This document shows, piece after piece, positions 9,448 through 19,118 of a stretch of DNA of 37,058 bases. Below the pieces are notes generated by a model. That model worked only from the letters and a program-made list of their open reading frames with translations, ran no database searches and was not told the origin of the DNA. The stretch lies in assembly GCA_017613535.1 (NCBI GenBank), contig JAGADO010000101.1, positions 1 through 37,058 on the forward strand. Reading direction: 5' to 3'. Numbering within the stretch: the first letter of the stretch is position 1; every line of letters begins with the position of its first letter. The stretch is from Clostridia bacterium. Its GTDB lineage: Bacteria; Bacillota; Clostridia; UBA1212; UBA1255. Position numbers and translations under genes: made by a program.

Positions 9448-10920
9448 ATGAAGACCAGAAAGGCTAAAAAGAGCGCGAAACGATCGGATCCGCTCCGTGC
9501 ATACAGGTTTACTCTCCTGATACGCCATTTTTTATCGGCGTTTTACGGGATAATGCTCGGTTACGCCATAATGGCAGGAAACGCAGTCATAAACTACTTT
9601 GTAGGCGTACTTTCGGCGATAATGGCCTATATTGTGCTTAAGTCGATCGCCGGAAAATATCTCGTAAAAATAAAACTCGAACCGACCGAACCGGCCGTTG
9701 TCCGCGGCGGTCAGGCGGTGATCGTGGCAAAGATCCGCAATTATTCTCCTTTTATTTACCCCGTCAGCTTCCTGCTCGTTAAAGACAGTCTTAATCCCGC
9801 AGGTCAGCGTATTTTTTTCTGCGTGCGGCCGTTTGCGAAGCTGTCAATGGCTTTTCCGCTGACGTTCATCCATTGCGGCAGCTACCCTCTCCGGCCCGTT
9901 TCGGCACATGTCATTTCCGCCGGCGGGATGGTGTGGGCAAAGACACTTCTGCGCAAGAAGGGGCTGCCTGTCCTTTCCGTTACGCCCGAGCAGCGTCATG
10001 CGGTGATCGATCAGAGTGCCGGAGAAGGTTCCGGCGAGTCCGCGGTTTCGGTCAAGCCCTCGGTCAGCATGACTGATTCGGTGTTTATCCGTCAATATGT
10101 TCCGGGCGATGATCCGCGTTTTATTCACTGGAAGCGTTCTGCGGCGCGCGAGGACTGGCAATTGCGCAGTTTTTATCAGGAAAGCGAGCGCAATTATATC
10201 GTATTCTTTGACGCACGTATGGAAAACGGGCTTAACCGCGATATGAGCGCGTATTCCGACCCGTTCGGCAGCGATCCCGAATTTGAGCACAATTTTGCAC
10301 TGGCGGACAAGCTTTCTTCTGCCGCGGTCAGTATTTCGGGTGCTTTGCTCAAAGAGGGGATCCCGTTCTATTTTGCATACCCCGCTTCTCCCGCTATCTC
10401 TTCTGTATTTTGCGACAGCAACACAGCCTTCGGCCAGATCAGAACCATTGCCGGCACCATCCCCTTTGCGCCGCTCCCTTCTCCCGAACCGCCGGCCGTC
10501 GGGGCTTCTCCCGCCGCCGGCGCCCGTGAGCAGACCGGCCCCTTTGACCGCAGCCTCGTCACCACCCTGGCCGCACTGCTCCCGTCCGCAGACAGCGGCG
10601 TCACCGTGATTCGCATCTGCCCCGCCCTTAAAAACGACGCCGCCGTCTCCGCCGGCCTTTCCGGCCCTTCCGGTTCTGCCGGTCCCGCCGCTTCCGCATC
10701 CTCTTCGGCTGCCGCGGGCTCCGGAGCCACGGACGGCTCTTCTTTGCTTTCCGATCCCGATGACCTTTCCGTCAGCCGTCCGGCGGCTGTCTCTCTTTCC
10801 CGCGATACGCGCAGACTTTTAAGCCCTGCAGAATTCTCGATCCACGATCTGCCTGAAGCAGAATGCTTTGCTGAGCAGCTGCACGGTGCGTTTATTATTT
10901 CCGTCGAGGTGAAGCCATGA
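9448..10920 (+). CDS. DUF58 domain-containing membrane protein
   Basis: This 490-residue protein begins with a basic region and two hydrophobic helices (about 30-75). It carries the DUF58 hallmark IRQYVPGDDPRFIHWKRSA (about 214-232), then a von Willebrand-like strand VVFFDARME region. DUF58 proteins are encoded with MoxR ATPases and transglutaminases in many bacteria, with an undefined envelope-related role. Residues about 345-465 are an Ala/Ser/Pro/Gly-rich segment, probably disordered, encoded by unusually C-rich DNA (about 10440-10800), which breaks the usual fold. Its stop overlaps the next start by four bases (ATGA). The Shine-Dalgarno sequence of this gene is weak. Confidence 0.88.
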   Translation: MKTRKAKKSAKRSDPLRAYRFTLLIRHFLSAFYGIMLGYAIMAGNAVINYFVGVLSAIMAYIVLKSIAGKYLVKIKLEPTEPAVVRGGQAVIVAKIRNYSPFIYPVSFLLVKDSLNPAGQRIFFCVRPFAKLSMAFPLTFIHCGSYPLRPVSAHVISAGGMVWAKTLLRKKGLPVLSVTPEQRHAVIDQSAGEGSGESAVSVKPSVSMTDSVFIRQYVPGDDPRFIHWKRSAAREDWQLRSFYQESERNYIVFFDARMENGLNRDMSAYSDPFGSDPEFEHNFALADKLSSAAVSISGALLKEGIPFYFAYPASPAISSVFCDSNTAFGQIRTIAGTIPFAPLPSPEPPAVGASPAAGAREQTGPFDRSLVTTLAALLPSADSGVTVIRICPALKNDAAVSAGLSGPSGSAGPAASASSSAAAGSGATDGSSLLSDPDDLSVSRPAAVSLSRDTRRLLSPAEFSIHDLPEAECFAEQLHGAFIISVEVKP

Positions 10921-13544
10921 ACAGCAAGCCTCGTCAATTCCTTTCAGATCTGCTCCTTTTCTTTGTGGATTACCTGCACGCGTGGACGCTCGCCGTATCG
11001 GCCTCTATCCTGTTCCATTGTGTGCTCGAGTTTCCGCTGCCCAATAAGACAATAATGATCATCGCGGCGATCGCTGCTCCGCTTATCCTGCTGTTTCTTA
11101 AGAGCAAATTGTTCAGGCGGATATTGCTGATAGTGCTTGCGACCGGTTCGTTCGTGCTGCTCATGGTGCTGCTTTCCTCGCTGTTCTATTCGTTCGCGCG
11201 CTTCTGGCGGACTACATTGTTCCGGACCGTTACTCTCTGGGCGCTTATGCCCGAGACTCCGGCTCTGCTCGTAGTGCTGCTTGCGCTGATGCTCTCGTGC
11301 GTGGCGGTAGTGCACGGAAAAAGACTGGTATACCCGTTCGTATTGACCCCGCCGCTCGCGCTGATCATACTGTCGATGATGTCCGCCGAATTCCCCGTTG
11401 CCCCGCTCGTCGTATACACGGTCGCGGCGATCGTCCTCGTGCTCAGAAAAAAATACGACTGGTTCAGCAAGCTTTTGTCCGCGTGGCCAACGACCTCCGA
11501 ATTGCTTAACCGCGACCCGTCGTACAACGTCCGGCAGGAAGAGACCAGCTCTTATTTCGTGCGCCGCGGCTCGGACGGTGCTTTCCCGCCTGCCAGAAAA
11601 GGTCTCGGTTTTCCGAACGTTCTCCTGCGGCTCGTATGCATAACTTTGATGGCCGCGCTCATAGCGCTTCTGTTCCGCCCCGCACCTACGCCCGGACCTC
11701 TTTTCGGAGAAGATTTCAGCCGCAGCGTAGAATATAAATTCCAGCAAATTCTCGAATCGAGCGACTTTTTCAGCCGCATGTTCGGCATTAAAACGAAGAA
11801 GAGCACCCGCACCACCGGAACGTACGGCACGCTCGGAGGGCCTGCGGATCTGTCGGATGACCCCGTGCTGCTCGTAAAAAGCGCTCAGCCGGGCGTTTAT
11901 CTGCGCGGATTCACGTACAGCGACTATCTGGGCAACAGATGGCGCCAGGAGGGTGTCGATAAGAACGAACCTGCGCTCAACGGAGATGTTTATTCGTCAT
12001 CTGACGTCGTAACGCTCCCGTTCGAGGACAACCTGATCCGCTTCGGTCCGGCCTGGATCATAAATTATACGTACTTCGCAACCGGTGTTGCCGAAAAATA
12101 CTGGAACAGCAGGCGGAAAACAGTTGCCATACAATATATTGATCCGTACGACGCGCGATTCGGCCTGTTCGTTCCGGCAGGGACAAGAGCAATGCGCTTC
12201 TTTGACCAGGATTTCATTTATTACAAAAATGCCTCCGCCCTTAATCTGAAGTGGTCAACAGGTAAAAATCTCCTCTACACTTCCGGCAGTGCGCAGAAGT
12301 GGGTCGCTTACGAGGCCGCATATCTTGATTACAGCGACGAGACTATAACCGAGAACAAGCTGTACGAGTATTGCCGCAGCGGGTATTACAGCAATCTGGC
12401 GGACACGCTCAGAACGACTTCTTATTATATGTATGAGAACGAGATCAATGAGCTGGAGCAGCTTGCGTTTTATTCGAAAAATGCGCAGGAGAAGTACACG
12501 CGGCTGTCGTCAAACGTTTCGGATCGCGTTGTCGCTCTGGCGCATGAAATCACGGACGGTCTTGCGGTAAAGGATGACTGGCACAAGGCGCTCGCGATCA
12601 AAAATTATCTTTTGTCCGGCAAATACACGTACAGCCTGAGTCCTTCGGAACTTCCGGCCGGAGTGGATATTCTTGACCAGTTCCTGTTTAACGAAAAGAT
12701 GGGCTACTGTACTTATTTCGCGACGGCAATGACGGTGCTGGCAAGGGCTTCGGGTATTCCGGCCAGGTACGTTGAGGGCTTTTATGTGAGCAGCAATACT
12801 GAGACTGAAAGCGGTTTGTATCTGCTTACCGAGAAGAATCTGCATGCGTGGTGTGAGATATATATGGAAGGGATCGGTTTCGTGCCGATCGAAGCGACCG
12901 CCGGATTCGGGCGGAGATCTCCCATAGAGGCGACACCTACAGTCGTTCCCGCGACCGCCACTCCCTCCCCGGCTCCCACTGAAAGACCGACGCCCGGAAT
13001 GACAGAAGAACCAACCGAGGCCGTCAACACTCCCGTTCCTACCGCTGTTGTGACGCCTGCTCCGACCGAAGAACCGATCTACACCGAACCGTTCAGATTG
13101 CCCGCGGCCATAAAAATCTTGATTATTATCGCAATAACAGCTATACTTATTGCCGCAATACTGCTTTTGCTGAACCGCCTGGTGACTCGAAAACCGGGCC
13201 GTTCGGGCAGTTCTTCCGAGCGCACGGCTTCCATATACAGAAGCGCCGCAGCACTCCTTAAAAGTTACGGGTTTGGCAGAAATGCGGCAGATACGCCGCG
13301 TGAATATGCTGCTTCGGTCAGGAACAGACAGACCGGCGGGAAGAAGGATCTGCCTTACGGCGTGACCGATGCGTTTGACAGGCTTACCGGTCTGTACGAG
13401 ACCGCGTTATACGGATCCGGAGGTCCGGACGAGCCTCCGTACGAAGAGGCTTTGGAGTGCTGGGATGAGATCATTCACGCACTCGAATCGGGTCGCGGAA
13501 AGGTTAGAACTCGTCTGAGGCTTATTAATACGATAGGAAAGTGA
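10917..13544 (+). CDS. Multi-pass transglutaminase-like protein (TgpA type)
   Basis: The 875-residue product has several N-terminal membrane helices (within about residues 10-265), a large extracellular part, a transglutaminase-like core, a Pro/Thr/Glu-rich spacer (about 665-725), another membrane helix (about 730-756) and a C-terminal cytoplasmic DUF4129-like region. The core shows Cys598 (MGYCTYFATAM) and His643 (NLHAWCEIY). The third catalytic position, normally Asp in a DPT-like motif, reads Glu659 (PIEATAG). Such proteins accompany MoxR and DUF58 proteins and may act on cell-surface proteins or peptides; the substrate is unknown. GAGGTG lies just upstream of the ATG. Overlap with both neighbouring genes suggests coupled translation. 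Confidence 0.92.
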   Translation: MNSKPRQFLSDLLLFFVDYLHAWTLAVSASILFHCVLEFPLPNKTIMIIAAIAAPLILLFLKSKLFRRILLIVLATGSFVLLMVLLSSLFYSFARFWRTTLFRTVTLWALMPETPALLVVLLALMLSCVAVVHGKRLVYPFVLTPPLALIILSMMSAEFPVAPLVVYTVAAIVLVLRKKYDWFSKLLSAWPTTSELLNRDPSYNVRQEETSSYFVRRGSDGAFPPARKGLGFPNVLLRLVCITLMAALIALLFRPAPTPGPLFGEDFSRSVEYKFQQILESSDFFSRMFGIKTKKSTRTTGTYGTLGGPADLSDDPVLLVKSAQPGVYLRGFTYSDYLGNRWRQEGVDKNEPALNGDVYSSSDVVTLPFEDNLIRFGPAWIINYTYFATGVAEKYWNSRRKTVAIQYIDPYDARFGLFVPAGTRAMRFFDQDFIYYKNASALNLKWSTGKNLLYTSGSAQKWVAYEAAYLDYSDETITENKLYEYCRSGYYSNLADTLRTTSYYMYENEINELEQLAFYSKNAQEKYTRLSSNVSDRVVALAHEITDGLAVKDDWHKALAIKNYLLSGKYTYSLSPSELPAGVDILDQFLFNEKMGYCTYFATAMTVLARASGIPARYVEGFYVSSNTETESGLYLLTEKNLHAWCEIYMEGIGFVPIEATAGFGRRSPIEATPTVVPATATPSPAPTERPTPGMTEEPTEAVNTPVPTAVVTPAPTEEPIYTEPFRLPAAIKILIIIAITAILIAAILLLLNRLVTRKPGRSGSSSERTASIYRSAAALLKSYGFGRNAADTPREYAASVRNRQTGGKKDLPYGVTDAFDRLTGLYETALYGSGGPDEPPYEEALECWDEIIHALESGRGKVRTRLRLINTIGK

Positions 13545-13549
13545 TCGAA

Positions 13550-15454
13550 ATGACTGATTTTGCTGATCTTTTTGCAAAAAGGCGCGCGAGCCGCAGGATC
13601 ATCCTGTTATCTGTCCTCGCCATATGCGTCATTCTTGCCGCATCTTTCGCGCTCTCGGGCTGTTCGAGGAAGATCGGGTCCGGTACCGGAAATTACGCTT
13701 CCGATCCGGGAAATGCCGGTTTTATCAGCGAGACGAAGCCTGTTTTCTCGGACCTGGGCGGGTTTTTCACCGATTCGATCAAATTGACTATCTCGCTCCC
13801 GAAGTATTACGAGAACAGCGAGTTTGACATCCGCGTCACGTTCAACGGTACGGAGCCTTCGGGCGGCAGTGATAAGTACAGCGGTCAGGCCATTCATATT
13901 CCGAACGAGTACTCCACCGTGACTGATTTTGACGACCCGAACCAGAACGTTTCGGTTACTGTCGTGCGGGCGGCCTGCTTCACGCATGACAGGCAGATGG
14001 TCGGTCAGATCGCTACCGCAACGTTTATACAGGTAAAGGATCCGTCCCGCTTCACCATGCCGGTGATAGCACTCGCGACAGCATCGAATAACCTTGACGG
14101 AGCGAACGGCATTTTCACTCATTCTTCGGGCAAGGGTTCCGCGTGGGAGCGTCCCGTTTTCGTCCAGTATTTTGACACGGACGGCAAGCTTTGCATTTCC
14201 CAGGATGCCGGTATAAGGCTTTTCGGTGGCAGTTCCAGGGGCCTTTCGCAGCGTTCGTTCCGTATTACGGCGCGTACGACCGATTATTTTAATACTACCG
14301 TGTACGACGGAGATACCAAGTTCAGGTACAAGCTGTTTGAGGGCAGGCTGAAGGCAAACGGCAAGGAGCTTAAGTCTTACGACAGCTTCGTGCTGCGAAA
14401 CGGCGGCAACGATTCGATCCTGACCGGCACCGAGGCCGAGCGTGCCACGTTTATGCGCGACGGAATCTCGGCAATGATCGCCCAGAAAGCGGCACCCGAG
14501 GTACCGAATATGAATTATAAGCCCGTGATCGTTTTCCTGAACGGCGAGTATTACGGTATTCTTAATATGCGCGAGCACCAGAACGACAATATGATCCGCA
14601 ACGTGTATGATATTGACGATAAGGAAAATATCACCGTCATTTCGTCCGAGCTCGATACGACGCGCGGCGGAAGGTACGACGGATACTGGTTCTACTATGT
14701 GCTTGACGACGGCCGGGACGGCGAGCTCGAGATCTACGAAAATCTTCTCGACAGCATAATTGCCGGAAAGTTCACGTACGCGCAGGCTGCGGCGCGGATC
14801 GACATGGATAATTTTATGAAGTTCTGTGCCGTTAACCTTTTCCTGTGCAATACCGACTGGCCGCACAACAACATCAAGGTATGGCGCTACAGCGGCCCTG
14901 TCGGCGACGGTTACCTTGACGGAAAGTGGCGTTTTATGTTCAAGGATCAGGATCTCGGCACAGGGCGCTACACCTGCGGCACGCTTGACGGCTATCCGAT
15001 CGAGCTGTACACCAGGGCTGATTCGAAGAACTTCCGGCTGATGCTGAACAATTATATCGATTACGATGCGGATGGAGGCTATCCGGATATCTCCGTGAAT
15101 TCGTACCCGGATTCCACGAAACTGCAGGGGCTGTTCGCTTTCTGTCTGCAGGACGCCGGTTTCAGAAAAGCGTTCCTTGAATACAGCGAGCAGCTGGTGA
15201 CGGAGATCTGGCCTGCCGACGCTCTCGAGCAGCTGATCGTTGATTCGTACAACACTCTGAAGCCCGAGATGCGTAACTATATGAACAAGCAGTATTTCGG
15301 CGGCTGGAGATTCAATATTACAACGACTCTGGAAGCATGGGAAGCTGCTTCGATTTCCGGTTCTGATTCTCTCGTGGCATGGGCAAAAGCCCGTACCGGA
15401 GCGAACGGTGAATATATGAAACAGGTCCGTGAACTGATGGCGAAATTCGAATGA
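13550..15454 (+). CDS. CotH kinase family lipoprotein
   Basis: This 634-residue protein begins with a basic stretch, a hydrophobic helix and the lipobox LSGC (35-38), so it is probably a lipoprotein on the outer face of the membrane. A chitobiase/Fn3-like region follows (about 55-135, with FNGTEPSGG), then a CotH kinase domain. CotH signatures include YGILNMREHQND and the metal-binding-like FKDQDLGTG (near residue 465). CotH of Bacillus phosphorylates spore-coat proteins; vegetative lipoprotein relatives are common and their targets unknown. The ATG at 13550 is preferred because AGGAAAG lies eight bases upstream. A GTG at 13541, overlapping the previous stop, is possible but too close to that site. 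It is the last + strand gene. Confidence 0.9.
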   Translation: MTDFADLFAKRRASRRIILLSVLAICVILAASFALSGCSRKIGSGTGNYASDPGNAGFISETKPVFSDLGGFFTDSIKLTISLPKYYENSEFDIRVTFNGTEPSGGSDKYSGQAIHIPNEYSTVTDFDDPNQNVSVTVVRAACFTHDRQMVGQIATATFIQVKDPSRFTMPVIALATASNNLDGANGIFTHSSGKGSAWERPVFVQYFDTDGKLCISQDAGIRLFGGSSRGLSQRSFRITARTTDYFNTTVYDGDTKFRYKLFEGRLKANGKELKSYDSFVLRNGGNDSILTGTEAERATFMRDGISAMIAQKAAPEVPNMNYKPVIVFLNGEYYGILNMREHQNDNMIRNVYDIDDKENITVISSELDTTRGGRYDGYWFYYVLDDGRDGELEIYENLLDSIIAGKFTYAQAAARIDMDNFMKFCAVNLFLCNTDWPHNNIKVWRYSGPVGDGYLDGKWRFMFKDQDLGTGRYTCGTLDGYPIELYTRADSKNFRLMLNNYIDYDADGGYPDISVNSYPDSTKLQGLFAFCLQDAGFRKAFLEYSEQLVTEIWPADALEQLIVDSYNTLKPEMRNYMNKQYFGGWRFNITTTLEAWEAASISGSDSLVAWAKARTGANGEYMKQVRELMAKFE

Positions 15455-15461
15455 CGGTCAA

Positions 15462-17675
15462 TTACTGCTTGTTGTCTTTCTGTTCGGGTTTTGCGTACGG
15501 TTCAAACACGAGCGACTGCCATCCGTAGCGGTAACCGCTGAACGTCTGGCTTCCGAGTTCCGTGTCTGCCCGGAAATATGCGTCAAATATTTTTCCTGCT
15601 GCCGGAGATGCGTTGCTGCCGGACGAACCGTGTTCGATCAGTACCGAAACCGATATTTCCGGATCAGCCGCGGGGCCGTAACAAATGAATACAGAGTGCG
15701 AGCTTTCGCCGAATGCCTCCATACCTGTTTCAGGCGTTCCCGTTTTAGCACACACGAACCCTTCGGGGAAACTCTTGAACGCCGCGGAAACGTTGGCGTT
15801 TTGTTTTACCATTTCGGTCATTCCCTCTTTAACGAGCCCTAGCGCCCAGGCACTTGCCCCGGTATGCTTCTTAGCGTTATTGACCTCTTCGTCAGTGTAG
15901 ATGATCTCTCCGTCTGAATTTACGACCTTCGCAAGCACGTGCGGCGTGTTAATATATCCGCCGTTGGACAATGCCGCGGCATAATTGCTGAGCTGGAGCG
16001 GCGTGAACAATGTATACAGCTGCCCGATCGAAGACTGTGCGGTGTCGGAATCGCTCCATACGTGGTAAATATCGCGCTCACGCAGCTTCATCGTCGTCGG
16101 ATTACTCCTGTACCCCGCATATTCCGCTATTTCGATGCCTGTTTTTTCTCCGAGGCCGAACGCTTTCGCCCAGTAATCGATCGTATCGATACCCGTATTA
16201 ACACCAACCGTATAAAAATAGATGTTGCACGATTTCGCGAGCGCCGTGATCAGCGAAACCTCGCCGTGCCTGCCCAGGCAGGAGTGGATACGGCCGCTGA
16301 TGGTCATTCGCCTCTGGCATTCGACAACCGTTTTGGACGTTATCGTCTCACTTTCAAGCGCCGCAATCGAAATAAGCGGTTTTATTGTCGAGCCGATAGG
16401 GTAAAGGCCCTGCGTCGCGCGGTTCAGCGCCGGTGCGGACGGGTCCCGGAACAGGTCGATGATCGCCTGCTGCGCTGCCGCATCGGTCGAAGGGGCAACA
16501 AATATATTGTTGTCGTAGTACGGATAGCTGGCAATTGCCAGTATCTCCCCGGTTTTTACGTTTTCGACAACGGCCGATGCTGCGTTCGCGTCTCCGAAAT
16601 TCTTCACGTCATCTTTCATTGACACGATATCCGCGATCGTCTCTTCCAGGATCTGTATCGTCTTGCTCTGAAGCGAATAGTCGATCGTAAGATAAACGTC
16701 GCTGCCTGCGACCGGCGGCGTGTACGACATCGTTTTTATTATTCCGTCGCTGTCCCGGTACACGACTTTCGTGCCGTTCGTCCCCTTCAGGTACTTCTCG
16801 GCTGCCTTCTCAACACCTGTTTTTCCTATAATATCATCGCGCGAATACCCTTCGCCCTTCAGTTCATCGTACTCTTCCTGGCTGATTGCGTGAACGTAGC
16901 CGATTATGTGGCTCGCATACGCATCATCGACGTACACTCTGTAGTATACTTCCTCGGTGGAAATGCCCGGAAATTCGTAGCTGTGCGACGTGAGGTACTC
17001 CATCGTTTCCTTGCACGCGTCTGTCGCGAGCTCCATCGGGGTCAGCGAACTTAACCCGTACGAAAACGTGGCGTAGCGGATTATCATGATCTTATACGCC
17101 TGCTCGTCAGTGTATTCTTCGGACAATTTAAATATTATTTCCCTGAGGTAATTGAATGCGTCGCGCGCGGTCAATATATCGTCGCGGTCGGATTTGCGCT
17201 GACCGCTCACAAGGGTGTTGATCCAGTTGCTCCTCGCCGCTTCGTGCTCTTCTCCCGCGAGCGACGTGCCCCATTCGATCTCTGGCGTTATGAACCGGCG
17301 CAAAAAATTCGAATAAGTGTCGTTGTTCTTCTCGAACAGTTCGACGATGCGCAGATACATATTATCGCGGAAGGCCTGGTCGTCGGGAGTATTGACCATA
17401 TTGACCTTATACGACGTACGCGTCGTGGCAAGAAGCACGCCGTTGCAGTCGTAAATATTGCCTCTCCTGGCCTTGACCGTTAATTCCGCGGTCGTCAATA
17501 CCGTTTCCGCCGCTTTCTGCTTGTACTCTTCTCCGTTCACGATCTGGAGGTCATACAGGCGCCAGATGAGCAGACCGACAACGACTGCCACAAGCAGTCC
17601 CACGTATGTGGCCCTGCTGCGGAAGAAATCTTTCAGGTAGTCTTTCGCTCCTTTGAATTCAACGTCATTGCGCAT
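15462..17675 (-). CDS. mrdA: Penicillin-binding protein 2, elongation transpeptidase
   Basis: This 737-residue class B penicillin-binding protein cross-links peptidoglycan during lateral wall growth. It has one N-terminal membrane helix (about 24-42), a PBP-dimer region starting at the conserved RRGNIYDCNG, and a transpeptidase domain with the three active-site motifs: STIK (nucleophile Ser429, Lys432), SCN (482-484) and KTG (644-646). Its place directly after mreB, mreC and mreD supports the elongation (Rod complex) role rather than division. Its start overlaps mreD by 11 bases. It ends only seven bases from the convergent CotH gene, with no hairpin terminator visible between them. Confidence 0.95.
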   Translation of the reverse strand: MRNDVEFKGAKDYLKDFFRSRATYVGLLVAVVVGLLIWRLYDLQIVNGEEYKQKAAETVLTTAELTVKARRGNIYDCNGVLLATTRTSYKVNMVNTPDDQAFRDNMYLRIVELFEKNNDTYSNFLRRFITPEIEWGTSLAGEEHEAARSNWINTLVSGQRKSDRDDILTARDAFNYLREIIFKLSEEYTDEQAYKIMIIRYATFSYGLSSLTPMELATDACKETMEYLTSHSYEFPGISTEEVYYRVYVDDAYASHIIGYVHAISQEEYDELKGEGYSRDDIIGKTGVEKAAEKYLKGTNGTKVVYRDSDGIIKTMSYTPPVAGSDVYLTIDYSLQSKTIQILEETIADIVSMKDDVKNFGDANAASAVVENVKTGEILAIASYPYYDNNIFVAPSTDAAAQQAIIDLFRDPSAPALNRATQGLYPIGSTIKPLISIAALESETITSKTVVECQRRMTISGRIHSCLGRHGEVSLITALAKSCNIYFYTVGVNTGIDTIDYWAKAFGLGEKTGIEIAEYAGYRSNPTTMKLRERDIYHVWSDSDTAQSSIGQLYTLFTPLQLSNYAAALSNGGYINTPHVLAKVVNSDGEIIYTDEEVNNAKKHTGASAWALGLVKEGMTEMVKQNANVSAAFKSFPEGFVCAKTGTPETGMEAFGESSHSVFICYGPAADPEISVSVLIEHGSSGSNASPAAGKIFDAYFRADTELGSQTFSGYRYGWQSLVFEPYAKPEQKDNKQ

Positions 17676-18249
17676 TGTCGATCACGGCGCCTCTCTCGCC
17701 TCTGTATGTGATCTCCGGCCCCGGTCTGCGGATCCTCAGGAACAGCAGCATGATCAGATAAAACACCACCGCGACGCCCAGATTATACGCCGCTCCCGGC
17801 AATATTCTGGTGATGAAGTGCTGTCCGTACCCGTAGTTGTACAGATCTCCTCCGCCCGCGGTATAAATGGCTATGAAGCGTATCATCAGGCTTTCGGCCA
17901 TTTCATATGCCAGAAACAGCGGCGGCAGTACGGCGAGTCCCAGGAATCTGTTTTTTTCGAATGCTTTTCCGATGAGCAGTGAGCCGATCCAGCAGGCCGT
18001 CAGATACAAAAATGCGTAAATTCCCACGTATCTGCCGTAAACGACGTCCATATAAAGCCCCGAGGCAAATCCGACGATACCCGCCTGCAGGAAATTAAGC
18101 CTGCACGAGAGGACCACGACAAAGCATAAGACCAGTTCGGGCTTGCAGTCGGCGATCTTCAGCCTGTCAAAGAAGCCCGCCTGTATTAATCCGAGCAGCA
18201 CGACGGCGGCGGCGATAAGCACGCCTCTGACGAACCTGCGCCAGTTCAT
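17665..18249 (-). CDS. mreD: Rod shape-determining protein MreD
   Basis: This 194-residue integral membrane protein has several hydrophobic helices and the MreD pattern (a start like MNWRRFVRGV, and FLQAGIVGFASGLYMDVVYGRYVG in the middle). MreD is part of the elongation complex linking MreB filaments and MreC to wall-synthesis enzymes. It overlaps mreC by four bases (ATGA) and mrdA by 11. Sequence conservation in this family is low, so the assignment leans on topology and on its position between mreC and mrdA. Confidence 0.9.
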   Translation of the reverse strand: MNWRRFVRGVLIAAAVVLLGLIQAGFFDRLKIADCKPELVLCFVVVLSCRLNFLQAGIVGFASGLYMDVVYGRYVGIYAFLYLTACWIGSLLIGKAFEKNRFLGLAVLPPLFLAYEMAESLMIRFIAIYTAGGGDLYNYGYGQHFITRILPGAAYNLGVAVVFYLIMLLFLRIRRPGPEITYRGERGAVIDNAQ

Positions 18250-19088
18250 TGCCCCTCGCCCTCCTCCGCTTCGATCCTCACCAGCACCGTAACAGTCGTG
18301 ATGGACGTGAAATTAACGTCAGACCGGACAACAGCGTACCTGTTCCCGTCAACGTCTTCATTGACCTCTGTCACGACGCCCACAGTCAGTCCCGGCGGAT
18401 ATACATCTCCGCTGTTTGCCGTTATTATGACGTCACCGACGTATATTGCGGCATTTTTCGCTATTCTGTCGGCAACAAGTCCCGCGGTGAAGTTTTCGTT
18501 TGTCGTTCCTCTTACGCGCAAAAGCTCGTCGTTTCTCGCAATTCGGCACATCAGTTCGCTGCGCTCGTCAATAATGCACCGCACCTTTGAACTGTTGTAG
18601 CCTGCGTTATACACGAGCCCGACAAGCCCGTACGACGTCATCACGACAGTGCCGCTTTTCACCCCGTCGCGCGTTCCCAGGTCGATCGTAAACTCATTAA
18701 ACCAGTCGGTAATATCCTTCGTGATCACCGACGCCTTCATAAGCTTGTATTCCGTAACTTTTTCCTCGATACCGAGCAGCCTTTTAAGCTCCTCGTTCTC
18801 ATCCTCGAGCGACTTCAGCTCCGCGTTTTCCTGCCTCAATCCTTCGTTTTCCTCTATGAGCCGGTTGATTTCCTCTTTTATAGCCGCGTTTTCGCGCATG
18901 ACGGAATACCGCTGCGCAATATTATCGCCGATCCTGGTCACGCCCTTCTGAAGCGACCTCACAGGCGTCCCGAGAACGCGAAAAAGCCCGTTGAGCCTGT
19001 CAGACGTGGTCGAGATCACCACGAGTGCCAGACTGGCAACGCTCAGCAAAACCAATATAAATACTGCAATCTTGTTTTTTCGCGACAT
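18246..19088 (-). CDS. mreC: Rod shape-determining protein MreC
   Basis: The 280-residue product has a short cytoplasmic tail, one membrane helix (about 7-26), a coiled coil (about 65-112, with repeated Glu/Leu/Asn heptads) and the extracellular MreC beta domain (VITKDITDWFNEFTIDLG, then GLVGLVYNAG and SGDVYPPGLTVGVV). MreC scaffolds the elongation machinery and contacts PBP2. AGGA lies before the ATG. It starts 30 bases after mreB ends and overlaps mreD by four bases. Confidence 0.94.
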   Translation of the reverse strand: MSRKNKIAVFILVLLSVASLALVVISTTSDRLNGLFRVLGTPVRSLQKGVTRIGDNIAQRYSVMRENAAIKEEINRLIEENEGLRQENAELKSLEDENEELKRLLGIEEKVTEYKLMKASVITKDITDWFNEFTIDLGTRDGVKSGTVVMTSYGLVGLVYNAGYNSSKVRCIIDERSELMCRIARNDELLRVRGTTNENFTAGLVADRIAKNAAIYVGDVIITANSGDVYPPGLTVGVVTEVNEDVDGNRYAVVRSDVNFTSITTVTVLVRIEAEEGEGQ

Positions 19089-19118
19089 ATCGATCCTGCC
19101 GGCCGCCCGGATGCGGCA

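Noticed and set aside
13607-14866. 419-codon frame opposite the CotH gene
   Set aside because: Antisense to a well-supported gene, with no recognisable domain.
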